Shown here one piece after another: positions 24,683 through 33,238 of a stretch of DNA of 64,000 nt. The notes beneath the pieces are model-generated. The model was not told the origin of the DNA. It did no database searches and saw only the letters and a program-made list of their open reading frames with translations. The stretch is taken from assembly GCA_030447875.1 (NCBI GenBank), contig JAUJOA010000002.1, positions 1 through 64,000 on the forward strand. The letters run 5' to 3'. Both the position numbers and the translations under genes were made by a program. The stretch's first letter is position 1, and every line of letters starts with the position of its first letter. The stretch comes from Thermoleophilaceae bacterium (GTDB taxonomy: Bacteria; Actinomycetota; Thermoleophilia; Solirubrobacterales; Thermoleophilaceae).

Positions 24683-26439
24683 AGGCTCGCCGCCTCTCGC
24701 TCGGGCTCCGCCGCGACGGCCACCGGCGCCTCGGGCAGCCCGCTCTCCACGATCTCCCGGTAGAGGGACGAGCTCTCCATGAGCTCGTCGTGCGGCCCAT
24801 GCGCTGCCACACGGCCATCGTCGAGCACCACGATCTCGTCCGCCAGTGCGATCGTGGACAGCCGGTGGCCGATCACGAAGGTGGTGCGGTCCTTCATCAG
24901 CTCACGCAGCGAGCGCTTGATCTCGCTCTCCTTCGTGGCGTCGACGCTGGAGGTGGCGTCGTCGAGGATCAGGACGCGCGCGTCGCGAAGCAGCGCCCTG
25001 GCTATGGCGATGCGCTGGCGCTGACCTCCGGACAGCGTAAGCCCGCGCTCGCCGACGAGCGTGTCGTAGCCATCGCGTAGCGCGGCGATGAAGTCGTGCG
25101 CCCCCGCGCGGCGCGCGGCCGCCTCGACCTCCTCGTGGGTCGCATCCGGCCGTGAGTAGGCGATGTTCTCGCTCACCGGGGCCGAGAACAGGAAGGCGTC
25201 ATCGGAGACGAGCGCGATCTGCGACCGAAGCGCGACGAGATCGACGTCGCGTACGTCGACCCCGTCGATCAGGACCTGGCCCTCGACCGGGTCATAGAGC
25301 CGCGGCACGAGCGCGACCAGCGTCGTCTTGCCGGCGCCGGTGCCGCCGACGATGGCGACCGTCCGCCCCGGCTCCACCGTGAGGTCGACCCCGCGCAGCA
25401 CCGGATCGCCGCCCTCGTAGGCGGCCGTGACCTGCCTGAGCTCCACGCGCCCGGCGCCCGAGGGCAGCGGCCCGGCGCCCGCCGGCGCCGCGAGCTGCGG
25501 CTGGCGATCCAGGATCTCGAACACGCGCGCGCCTGAGGCCACCGCCCGCTGCGCCATCCCGAGCGCCACGCCGAGCATCCGAAGCGGCGAGACGAGCAGG
25601 ACCACGTACCCGTAGAAGGCGACGAACTCGCCGATCGAGATCGTCCCCCGGATCGCCTGCCGACCCCCGACGAGCAGCAGCGCCGCCAGGCCCAGGTTCG
25701 GCAGGAAGCCGATGAACGGGTTGTAGAACGCCCGCAACCGGGTCGACACCATCGACTGGTCGAACACGCGCGTGACGCGGTGGCGGAAGCGAGAGAGCTG
25801 TCGCGCCTCCTGGGCGAACGCCTTGACCACGCGGATGCCGGACACGTTCTCCTCGGCCTCCGCTGTCAGCTCGGCGATCCGCTGCTGCACCTCCTGGCTC
25901 GCGGGCCGATTGCGCTTGCCGTAGCGGAAGGCGGCCCAGATCACGAACGGGGTCGGGGCGAGGGCGACGGCGGCCAGCCCCGGGTTCACGAAGAGCATCA
26001 CCGCGGCCGCGATCGCGAGCGTGAGGAGCGACTGGAGGATGAAGATCAGCCCGTAGCCGAGGAAGAACCTGACCGACTGCAGGTCCACGGTCGAGCGCGA
26101 CATGAGCTGTCCGGTCTGCTGTGAGTCGAAGAAGGCGAGCTCGAGCGACTGAAGGTGCTCGTACATGCGGTTTCTCAGGTCGTACTCCACACCCAGCGAC
26201 ACGCGCCCCGCCACGAGGCGCCGAGCCACGCTGAAGACGAGCCGCAGGACCCCCGCGCCGAGGATCGCCGCGGTGAGCCCCCAAAGGCTCTCCCCGCGCT
26301 CGATCGAGTCGACGGTCCGGCCCACCAGGAAGGGGAGGAGCACGCCCATGCCGGTGGCGCAGGCGGCCAGCACGAAGGAGACGAGGACGCCTCGTCGGTA
26401 CGGCTTGAGGAATCCCAGTAGGCGCCAGAAGACTTTCAC
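24679..26439 (-). CDS. ABC exporter half-transporter, degenerate ATP-site subunit
   Basis: The arrangement is the same as its neighbour (TM domain ~15-300; NBD with Walker A GGTGAGKTT, intact signature LSGGQRQRIAIARA, H-loop VIGHRLSTI). Walker B, however, reads VLILDDATSSVD, with Asp where the catalytic Glu should be. In known heterodimeric exporters this subunit supplies the non-hydrolysing site together with the altered signature of the partner. The GTG start is preceded by a TAAAGT -10 hexamer inside an AT-rich palindrome, so this gene and the next may be regulated separately from the upstream SRPBCC gene. Confidence 0.93.
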   Translation of the reverse strand: MKVFWRLLGFLKPYRRGVLVSFVLAACATGMGVLLPFLVGRTVDSIERGESLWGLTAAILGAGVLRLVFSVARRLVAGRVSLGVEYDLRNRMYEHLQSLELAFFDSQQTGQLMSRSTVDLQSVRFFLGYGLIFILQSLLTLAIAAAVMLFVNPGLAAVALAPTPFVIWAAFRYGKRNRPASQEVQQRIAELTAEAEENVSGIRVVKAFAQEARQLSRFRHRVTRVFDQSMVSTRLRAFYNPFIGFLPNLGLAALLLVGGRQAIRGTISIGEFVAFYGYVVLLVSPLRMLGVALGMAQRAVASGARVFEILDRQPQLAAPAGAGPLPSGAGRVELRQVTAAYEGGDPVLRGVDLTVEPGRTVAIVGGTGAGKTTLVALVPRLYDPVEGQVLIDGVDVRDVDLVALRSQIALVSDDAFLFSAPVSENIAYSRPDATHEEVEAAARRAGAHDFIAALRDGYDTLVGERGLTLSGGQRQRIAIARALLRDARVLILDDATSSVDATKESEIKRSLRELMKDRTTFVIGHRLSTIALADEIVVLDDGRVAAHGPHDELMESSSLYREIVESGLPEAPVAVAAEPEREAASL

Positions 26440-26442
26440 TGC

Positions 26443-26461
26443 TCATTACTTTACGTAATGA
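26443..26461. promoter_or_regulatory. Palindromic operator candidate in front of the ABC exporter genes
   Basis: TCATTAC-TTTAC-GTAATGA is a perfect 7+7 inverted repeat, very AT-rich for this genome. It overlaps the stop codon of the SRPBCC gene and the predicted -10 of the exporter operon. A MarR/TetR-like repressor site is plausible. Confidence 0.5.
26448..26453 (-). promoter_or_regulatory. -10 hexamer TAAAGT for the ABC exporter operon
   Basis: On the minus strand TAAAGT is followed by eight bases and the GTG at 26439, the leaderless pattern seen elsewhere in the window. Confidence 0.45.
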
Positions 26462-26930
26462 AGTCCGAGCGGCTCCTCGACTCGATCAGCCGCGCTACCG
26501 CGTCGCGGCGGAAGTCGAAGATCCGCTCCAGATCCCGCCGGACGACGAGGAGATGCGCGAACGCCCCGATCAGGCCGAGCGGCAGCGCGTAACGCACCAC
26601 GTCGCGCATCAACGTGCCATCGCCATCCCGCTCGAACGAGTGGGTGTGGTGCCAGAGTCGGTAGGGGCCGCTGAGCTGGACGTCGGTGAAGCGTCGCCCA
26701 GGTTCCCACGCCTCTATCCGTGTCCGCCAGCTCACGGGGACGCCGTGGAGTCGCAGCCTGTACTCGATGAGCGTGCCGGACCGCATCTCGATCGGTCCCG
26801 GGGTGATCACTCTGAAGCGCAGCCACGGCGGCGTGATGGCCTCCAGGTTCATCGCGTCCGCGAAGAGCTCGAACGACTGGTCCGGAGGCGTCGGCAGGTG
26901 CTGCCGCCGCTCGAGCTTGTGGTGGCGCAT
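26451..26930 (-). CDS. SRPBCC (START-like) ligand-binding domain protein
   Basis: This single-domain helix-grip fold (159 aa) begins with the typical RRQHLPTPPDQSFELFADA and LEAITPPWLRFRVITPGP and ends with the long C-terminal helix GAFAHLLVVRRDLERIFDFR. Related proteins are annotated as SRPBCC/cyclase-like, binding hydrophobic ligands, without a set function. ATG 26930 (MRHHKLERR) is preferred; the track extension of 45 residues is basic low-complexity sequence. It lies 11 bp upstream of the ABC exporter pair and could be co-transcribed with it. Confidence 0.82.
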   Translation of the reverse strand: MRHHKLERRQHLPTPPDQSFELFADAMNLEAITPPWLRFRVITPGPIEMRSGTLIEYRLRLHGVPVSWRTRIEAWEPGRRFTDVQLSGPYRLWHHTHSFERDGDGTLMRDVVRYALPLGLIGAFAHLLVVRRDLERIFDFRRDAVARLIESRSRSDFIT

Positions 26931-27106
26931 GGAGTGGTTACGCGTTTGCGGTCCTCGGTGGCCCAGTGCGAGCCGTCGTGCGCGCCACCTACTACATCGC
27001 ACTCCGGGTGAGCTTTCGCCGCTCAAAGCTCTGCAAAGCCGCCAGACCTCCCGCGAACTCTGCACAGCCGCCGATCGTGATCAGCAGACCTGAGCCCCCA
27101 CTCACT

Positions 27107-28744
27107 ATGAGAACCAAGACAATCAAGGCCCTGGCGGTCTCGCTGGCGCTCGCGGTTGCTCCGGCCCTGGCCGCCTGTGGCGAAAGGGAGCCGACCAGCG
27201 GCGGCCCAGCGTCCATCACGATCGGCCTGTCCGCCCAGCCCGATGCCCTCGATCCGGCGCTCAGCTACGCCCCGGAGGCATGGGAGTCGCTCTGGCTCGT
27301 CTACACCCCGCTTCTCACCTACCGCCACGCGGAGGGCGAGGCGGGGACCGAGCTCATCCCGGGCCTCGCCGAGGACCTGCCGACGATCTCCGACGACGGC
27401 AAGACCTACACGCTTCGGTTGCGTGAGGGGCTCGAGTACTCGGACGGCACGCCGGTCAAGGCGAGCGACTTCGAGCACGCGATTCAGCGCGTCCTGAACC
27501 TGGAGTCGCCCGGCACGCCGTTTTTCACCGGCATCGTCGGGGCCGAGGACTACGTCGAGCGTGGCAAGCCGAAGGCGGACATCGAGGGCATCGAAACCGA
27601 CGACGACACCGGGGAGATCACGATCACCCTGACGAAGCCCGACGGCACCTTCTCGAACGTGCTGGCCATGAACTTCGCGGGGCTGGTGCCGGGCGACACG
27701 CCCTTCGAGGACCTGACGAAGACACCGCCGCCGGGGGTCGGGCCGTACGAGCTGACCGACTCGGAGCCCAACCGCGAGTTCGTGCTCGAGCGCAACGACT
27801 CATTCGACCTTCCCGGTATCCCGCGCGGACAGATCGATCGGATCACCGCGACGATCGTCAAGGACCCCCGCCGCGCCACCGAGGACGTGATCTCCGGCCG
27901 GCTCGACTACATCGTGGATCCGCCGGTTCCCGACCAGCTCGCCGAGGTCCGGGAGCGCTACGGCGACCGCTTCAAGGAGTTCACGACGATCTCGACCTAC
28001 TACTTCTTCCTGAACTCGCGCATCGAGCCGTTCGATGACCCGAAGGTCCGCGAGGCGGTGAACTACGCGATCGACAAGCGCGCGATCGCGCGGTTGTTCG
28101 GCGGCCTCATGGCGCCCACCTGCAACTTCTTCCCGCCCGGCCTTCCCGGCTATCAGCGCCTCGACCCGTGTCCCTGGGGCGATCCGAACGCGGCTCCGGA
28201 CCAGGAGCGCGCGCGCGAGCTGATCCGGGAGGCGGGCGCCGAGGGGGCGGAGGTGACGGTCTGGGGCAACAACGAGCCGGAGCCCGAGCGCGTGACCGAG
28301 TACTACGCCGACGTGCTCAACCAGATCGGACTGGACGCGAAGCCGAAGGTGATCGACTCCAGTGTCTACTTCCAGACGGTGGGTAACGAGAGGACCGAGG
28401 CCCAGACCGGGTTCGCCAACTTCTTCCAGGACTTCCCGCACCCGGCGAACTTCATGACCGTCGTGGACGGCGACGCGATCCAGCCGACCAACAACTCGAA
28501 CTTCGGGAACGTCGACGATCCGGAGATCAACGCGGGCATCGATCGGCTGAGCAAGGAGCCCGACCTCAGGGCGGTAAAGGACCAGTGGGCGCAGCTCGAT
28601 CGCCAGCTCGTCGAGGACGCCTGGCTCGCCCCCTACGGCAACCGCATGCTGACCACCTTCATGTCAGAGCGGATGGACTTCGATCGCTGCTCGCTTGTCC
28701 ACCCCCTCTACCAGAACGACTACACGAGCTTCTGCCTCAAGTAG
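27107..28744 (+). CDS. Peptide ABC transporter substrate-binding lipoprotein (SBP family 5)
   Basis: This extracytoplasmic receptor serves an oligopeptide/dipeptide importer. ATG 27107 gives a lipoprotein signal peptide (MRTKTIKALAVSLALAVAP) with lipobox LAAC and acylated Cys24; the track start 141 bp upstream adds residues that spoil the signal. The family 5 fold is shown by SAQPDALDPALSYAPEAWES, LAEDLPTISDDGKTYTLRL, YSDGTPVKASDFEHAIQRVL and DPKVREAVNYAIDKRAIA. The mature length (~521 aa) is normal. Genes for two permeases and two ATPases follow directly. Confidence 0.93.
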   Translation: MRTKTIKALAVSLALAVAPALAACGEREPTSGGPASITIGLSAQPDALDPALSYAPEAWESLWLVYTPLLTYRHAEGEAGTELIPGLAEDLPTISDDGKTYTLRLREGLEYSDGTPVKASDFEHAIQRVLNLESPGTPFFTGIVGAEDYVERGKPKADIEGIETDDDTGEITITLTKPDGTFSNVLAMNFAGLVPGDTPFEDLTKTPPPGVGPYELTDSEPNREFVLERNDSFDLPGIPRGQIDRITATIVKDPRRATEDVISGRLDYIVDPPVPDQLAEVRERYGDRFKEFTTISTYYFFLNSRIEPFDDPKVREAVNYAIDKRAIARLFGGLMAPTCNFFPPGLPGYQRLDPCPWGDPNAAPDQERARELIREAGAEGAEVTVWGNNEPEPERVTEYYADVLNQIGLDAKPKVIDSSVYFQTVGNERTEAQTGFANFFQDFPHPANFMTVVDGDAIQPTNNSNFGNVDDPEINAGIDRLSKEPDLRAVKDQWAQLDRQLVEDAWLAPYGNRMLTTFMSERMDFDRCSLVHPLYQNDYTSFCLK

Positions 28745-28798
28745 TCGGAGGACCAGGTCCCGCATGAGCGCCTCCTCGCGATCGATCGGCGAGCGGCG

Positions 28799-29836
28799 AT
28801 GACCGCGTGGACCTCGTCCGCGCCGCCGGAGGCACTGCCGAGCACACCGCAGGAGGTCAGGGTCGACCCAGTCCCCCCGCCGGTTCCGCCCGTCGGGGTT
28901 CGGCGCCTGCTGAGAAGCCGCCTGGTGATCGCATCGGCGGTCGCCCTCGGCCTACTCGTGGCGGCCTGCATCGCGGCTCCGCTCTGGGCGGCCGCGGTGG
29001 CGGGCACCAGCCCGGAGCGAACCAACGCCTCGCCGGACGACACGGTCGTGGTCGACGGCGAGGAGCGCAGCGTGCTGGCGGACGACGGTCGACCGATCGG
29101 CCCGACCTGGGGCCGGCGTTTCTTCCTGGGCGCCGACGACGAGGGGCGCGACGTGATGGTGCGGCTCCTCTACGGCGGCCGCGCTTCGCTTGCGATCGGC
29201 ATCGGGGCGGCGCTCCTCACCGCGCTCCTGGCAGTGCCGCTCGGGCTCGTCGCCGGCTACCTCCGGGGGCCGATCGACGCCGTGGTCACCTGGGCGCTCG
29301 ACGTGATCTGGGCGTTCCCCGTAGTGCTCCTGGGCGTCGCGCTCGGCGTTGCCCTCGCGCTGGGGGGACTGAAGATCGGGCCGATCGAGATAGCCGGCGG
29401 CTCGCGCCTGATCCCGCTGCTCGTGATCGCCGTCGTCTACATCCCGTACATGGCGCGGCCGATTCGTGCCCAGGTGCGTTCGCTCGCCGAGCGCGAGTTC
29501 GTGGAAGCGGCGCGCGCCCAGGGAGCTGGCCCCGTCCGGATCATGGTCGCGGAGCTCCTGCCGAACCTCACCTCCACGATCGTCGCGCTGGTGCCCCTGC
29601 TCATGGCGAACGCCATCCTGCTGGAGGCGGCGCTCTCGTTCCTCGGAGCGGGCGTCCAACCGCCCGACCCCTCCTTGGGCACGATGCTGCGCGACGGGAT
29701 CGAGCGACTGACGACAGCTCCGCACGCCACTCTGGTGCCCGGATTAGCGCTCGTGGCCGCGGTGCTCTCGATCAATCTCCTCGGCGACGGTGTGCGCGAG
29801 GCCCTGGAAGGCGATGCCGTGGCGGACGGCTCCTGA
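28799..29836 (+). CDS. Peptide ABC transporter permease, DppC/OppC type
   Basis: A membrane subunit with an N-terminal TM (LVIASAVALGLLVAACIAAP), a ~90-residue external loop, and a five-helix MetI-like core. It carries the EAA coupling motif EFVEAARAQGAGPVRIMVAEL near residue 238. The OppC-like signature GRDVMVRLLYGGRASLAIG is present. It is 345 aa. Here the DppC-type gene comes before the DppB-type gene, the reverse of the usual dppABCDF order. Confidence 0.92.
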   Translation: MTAWTSSAPPEALPSTPQEVRVDPVPPPVPPVGVRRLLRSRLVIASAVALGLLVAACIAAPLWAAAVAGTSPERTNASPDDTVVVDGEERSVLADDGRPIGPTWGRRFFLGADDEGRDVMVRLLYGGRASLAIGIGAALLTALLAVPLGLVAGYLRGPIDAVVTWALDVIWAFPVVLLGVALGVALALGGLKIGPIEIAGGSRLIPLLVIAVVYIPYMARPIRAQVRSLAEREFVEAARAQGAGPVRIMVAELLPNLTSTIVALVPLLMANAILLEAALSFLGAGVQPPDPSLGTMLRDGIERLTTAPHATLVPGLALVAAVLSINLLGDGVREALEGDAVADGS

Positions 29837-29841
29837 GCCTG

Positions 29842-30789
29842 ATGGTTCGCTTCATGCTCAGGCGACTCCTAGCGATGGTGCTCGTGCTCCTCGCGGTGTC
29901 GGTCGTCGTTTTCCTGATCTTCAACGTCATCCCGAACGGCGACCCGGCGGCTCGGATGGCGGGCAAGCAGGCCACCGCGACGCAGGTCGAGGCCATCCGG
30001 CGCGAGTGGGGCTTCGACGAGCCGATCTGGGTCCAGTACGCGACCACGATGCGAAAGGTCTTCACCGGTGACCTGATCTCGTACACCAACCGCCTCGACG
30101 TGGATGAGGAGATCCTCAGAGGCCTTCCGGCGACGCTTTCGCTCGCCATCGGCGCGGCGGTGATCTGGATGGTCCTGGGCGTCGCTTTCGGTGCCTTCGC
30201 CGCGCTTCGGGCGGGGCGGCTGGCGGATCGAGCGATCAGCGTTCTCGCGCTCGTCGGCATCTCGGTGCCGGTCTTCTGGCTCGGGGCCCTGATGAGCCAC
30301 TACCTCGGCTTCAGGGCGGGCATCTTCCCGAGCGGCGGCTACGAGCCGCTGACCCGTGACCCCCTCGGCTGGGCCTACCACCTCGTACTTCCCTGGACCG
30401 CGCTTGCCCTGCTATTCGTCGGGCTCTACTCGCGCGTTCTCCGCGCAAGCGTGCTCGACGGGCTCCGCCAGCCGTATGTCGAGACCGCTCGCGCGAAGGG
30501 CCTGTCCGAGCGACGGGTGCTCGTGGGCCATGTGCTGAAGAACTCCCTCATCCCGATCGTGTCGCTCTGGGGTCTCGACTTCGCCGTCGTGCTGGGCGGC
30601 GGGGCGATCCTCACGGAGTCGGTCTTCGACCTCGACGGGGTGGGCCAGTTCGCGGCCGACGCCATCGCCCAGCTCGACGCTCCACCCGTGCTCGCCGTCA
30701 CGCTGCTCGGCGCCTTCTTCGTCGTGCTGCTGGGAGCGGTCGTCGACATCGTCCACGCCGCGCTCGACGCGCGCGTACGCGTGACATGA
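29842..30789 (+). CDS. Peptide ABC transporter permease, DppB/OppB type
   Basis: A six-helix permease whose N-terminus MVRFMLRRLLAMVLVLLAVS and NVIPNGDPAARMAG is typical of OppB. The coupling motif YVETARAKGLSERRVLVGHV is near residue 212. ATG 29842 (315 aa) is used; the track start nearly 1 kb upstream is an open but non-coding frame across the previous gene. The stop overlaps the next ATG by 4 bp. Confidence 0.92.
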   Translation: MVRFMLRRLLAMVLVLLAVSVVVFLIFNVIPNGDPAARMAGKQATATQVEAIRREWGFDEPIWVQYATTMRKVFTGDLISYTNRLDVDEEILRGLPATLSLAIGAAVIWMVLGVAFGAFAALRAGRLADRAISVLALVGISVPVFWLGALMSHYLGFRAGIFPSGGYEPLTRDPLGWAYHLVLPWTALALLFVGLYSRVLRASVLDGLRQPYVETARAKGLSERRVLVGHVLKNSLIPIVSLWGLDFAVVLGGGAILTESVFDLDGVGQFAADAIAQLDAPPVLAVTLLGAFFVVLLGAVVDIVHAALDARVRVT

Positions 30790-31829
30790 GCGCAGACCCG
30801 CTTCTTCACGTGTCGGGCCTTGACGTGTCGTTCGAGACCCGCCAGGGGCTTGTGCGAGCGGTCGACGGGCTCTCGCTTACGCTGGCTCGCGGCGAGGTTC
30901 TGGGGATCGTCGGCGAGTCGGGCTCCGGCAAGTCGGTGGCCATGCGGAGCCTGCTTGCGCTGGCACCCGGGCCCGGAGCTCGCTTGTCGGGCTCCGTCCG
31001 CTTCGACGGGGTGGAGCTCCTCGCCGCTACGGAGCGCGAGCTGGGGCGAGTTCGCGGCGCACGCATCGCGCTCGTGCCACAGGACGCCATGAGCGCGCTC
31101 GACCCCGTGATGCGGGTCGGCAAGCAGATCACCGAGCAGATCCGGACCCACGAGGACTGCTCGCGCGAGGAGGCGCGCGGCCGCGCGCTGGCGCTCCTCG
31201 AGCGAGTAGGCATCCCGCGCCCCCGGGAGGCCTTCCGCGCCTATCCGCACGAGTTGTCGGGCGGCATGCGCCAGCGCGCGTTGATCGCGATGGCCGTCTC
31301 GTGCGGTCCCGAGGTGCTGATCGCCGACGAGCCCACGGCCGCGCTCGACGTGACGATCGAGGCACAGGTCCTCGAGCTGCTCCGGGACATCGGCGAGCGG
31401 CTCGGCACCGCGGTGATCCTCGTGACGCACGACATCGCCGTCGTCGCGGGTCTGGCGGATCGCCTGGCCGTCATGTACGCGGGGAGGATCGTGGAGGAAG
31501 GACCTGCCGACCGGGTCCTCTCCGACCCGCAGCACCCCTACACCTGGGGGCTTCTGGGCTCCGCACCCTGCGACCGCAACGGGGAACCGCGGGCGCTCAC
31601 GGCGATCCCCGGCGCGCCGCCGTCCCTCGTCCACCCGCCCGAGGGCTGCCACTTCCGGCCTCGCTGCTCGCACGAGTTCGAAGCTTGCTCGGCGACCCCC
31701 CGGCTGGAGGAGCGGCTCGTGGATGCTCACGGCCACGCCGACCGCTGTTGGCTGTCGCCCGAGGAGAAGCACGCCCGCCGCCTGCCCTCCGAGCGCGCGG
31801 AACTCGGACCCGAACGGACCCCGGCATGA
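30786..31829 (+). CDS. Peptide ABC transporter ATP-binding protein, DppD/OppD type
   Basis: A cytoplasmic ATPase with Walker [12 protein letters not shown] (~residue 39), signature [14 protein letters not shown], Walker [14 protein letters not shown]-loop VTHDIAV and the C-terminal oligopeptide-transporter extension with Cys-rich [14 protein letters not shown]. It is 347 aa. It overlaps both neighbours by ATGA and would pair with the DppF-type subunit. Confidence 0.94.
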   Translation: MSADPLLHVSGLDVSFETRQGLVRAVDGLSLTLARGEVLGIVGESGSGKSVAMRSLLALAPGPGARLSGSVRFDGVELLAATERELGRVRGARIALVPQDAMSALDPVMRVGKQITEQIRTHEDCSREEARGRALALLERVGIPRPREAFRAYPHELSGGMRQRALIAMAVSCGPEVLIADEPTAALDVTIEAQVLELLRDIGERLGTAVILVTHDIAVVAGLADRLAVMYAGRIVEEGPADRVLSDPQHPYTWGLLGSAPCDRNGEPRALTAIPGAPPSLVHPPEGCHFRPRCSHEFEACSATPRLEERLVDAHGHADRCWLSPEEKHARRLPSERAELGPERTPA

Positions 31830-32923
31830 TGACCGGCAACGGCTCGGACGGCTTCCCGCGCACGAGCGTGCCGATCCTCGAGGCCGAGCACCTTACCCAC
31901 CGGTTCCGTGCCCGCCGTGGCCTCCGTCGCGGCCGAGGCGACGTACGCGCGGTGGACGACGTGACGATCGAGCTTCGGGAAGGTGAGACGGTCGGCCTCG
32001 TGGGCGAGTCGGGCTCCGGCAAGACGACGCTGGCCCGCTCGCTTCTCCGTCTCGTGGAGCCGACCGGTGGGGCCGTGCGCTTTCGCGGGCGCGACATCAC
32101 GCACGCTTCCCGCCGCCAGCTCCAGCCGCTGCGCGAGGACGTACAGATCGTCTTTCAGGATCCCGTCGCGTCGCTCAATCCGCGTCGACGCGTCGATCAG
32201 ATGCTCCGCGGGGCGCTTCGGCCACGAGGTCTGGATGGATCGAGAGCCGAGCTCGCGGCCCGGGAGCTGCTGGAGCGCGTTGGCCTGTCGGGCGAGCACC
32301 TCAACCGCTATCCGCACGAGCTGTCCGGGGGTGAGCGCCAGCGAATCGGGATCGCGCGAGCGCTAGCTCCGTGCCCGAGTGCGCTGATCCTCGATGAGCC
32401 CGTGTCAGCGCTCGACGCGTCGATCCGAGCGCAGATCCTGACCCTGCTGCGGCAGCTTCAGGAGACCTCCGGGCTCGCTTACCTCTTCGTGGCCCACGAC
32501 CTCGGCGTCGTGCGCCACATCTCCGATCGCGTGGCGGTCATGTATCTAGGGAAGATTGTCGAGTCCGGTCCCGCCGAGGAGCTCTTCCGCCGGCCGATCC
32601 ACCCCTACACGGGTGCGCTGATCGCCTCAATGCCAACGCTCGACCGGCGTTCCCGCCGCCCGCCGGCCGCCGCGCCGCTTCGAGTGGGAGGGTCGGAGGC
32701 CGCGAGCCTCGGGGAGCCACCGCCCGCCTGCCGCTTCCAGCCACGCTGTCCTCGGGCGACGGACGTCTGCACGGCCGTCGAGCCCCCGCTCACCCGCTAC
32801 CCGGGTGGGCGGCTCGCTGCATGCCATCACCCCCAGAACGTGTCGGTCCGGGAAATCGGCGATGCGGCGCGCTCCTCCGCCAGCCCGAGGACCGCCGGCT
32901 CGCAGCTTTCGCCGGTTAGTTGA
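31826..32923 (+). CDS. Peptide ABC transporter ATP-binding protein, DppF/OppF type
   Basis: The second ATPase of the importer: Walker [14 protein letters not shown], signature [14 protein letters not shown], Walker [13 protein letters not shown]-loop VAHDLGV and the family C-terminus [12 protein letters not shown] plus [17 protein letters not shown] 31826 (MMTGNGSDG, 365 aa) gives the ATGA overlap; the track start at 31301 is inside the previous gene. It ends the five-gene importer operon, with a ~25-residue variable tail. Confidence 0.94.
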   Translation: MMTGNGSDGFPRTSVPILEAEHLTHRFRARRGLRRGRGDVRAVDDVTIELREGETVGLVGESGSGKTTLARSLLRLVEPTGGAVRFRGRDITHASRRQLQPLREDVQIVFQDPVASLNPRRRVDQMLRGALRPRGLDGSRAELAARELLERVGLSGEHLNRYPHELSGGERQRIGIARALAPCPSALILDEPVSALDASIRAQILTLLRQLQETSGLAYLFVAHDLGVVRHISDRVAVMYLGKIVESGPAEELFRRPIHPYTGALIASMPTLDRRSRRPPAAAPLRVGGSEAASLGEPPPACRFQPRCPRATDVCTAVEPPLTRYPGGRLAACHHPQNVSVREIGDAARSSASPRTAGSQLSPVS

Positions 32924-32994
32924 ACGGACCCGTCTCTTGAACTTGTGCAAAGGAGCCGAACGGGCTCAAGGCCCGCTCAAAACGCTCCGAAATA

Positions 32995-33219
32995 GTGCCC
33001 GTGCCTTCTCATCCCTCACCAACTGCAGGCAGACGTCTGGCCCTGTCGACTTCCCAGGTAGCGCGCCGGCTAGGCGTTTCCGTCGGAACCGTGCGACGGT
33101 GGTCTGACGACGGGCACCTCAGCGCCTACCGGACGCCGGGGGGTCAACGACGCTTCAGCTCAGAGCAGGTCGACGCGTTCCTCGCATCGCTCGAGCGCTC
33201 GGGCGGGCGGTCTCGCTAG
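32995..33219 (+). CDS. Small MerR-like helix-turn-helix protein, BldC/excisionase family
   Basis: A 74-aa stand-alone winged HTH: STSQVARRLGVSVGTVRRWS, then DDGHLSAYRTPGGQRRFSSE. This matches BldC-type regulators, which bind DNA head-to-tail and control development in Streptomyces, and also excisionase-like HTH domains. No dimerisation helix follows. The start is GTG 32995, or GTG 33001. No integrase is nearby, so a host regulator is more likely than a phage Xis. Confidence 0.85.
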   Translation: MPVPSHPSPTAGRRLALSTSQVARRLGVSVGTVRRWSDDGHLSAYRTPGGQRRFSSEQVDAFLASLERSGGRSR

Positions 33220-33238
33220 CTCCGCCTCCTGCGGCTCG

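Noticed and set aside
26966-27106. Upstream extension of the peptide-binding protein in the ORF track
   Set aside because: The added residues would bury the lipoprotein signal peptide, which starts properly at ATG 27107.
32995-33219. Phage excisionase and therefore a prophage remnant
   Set aside because: No integrase, attachment repeat or phage gene is near; the sequence fits BldC-type host regulators equally well.
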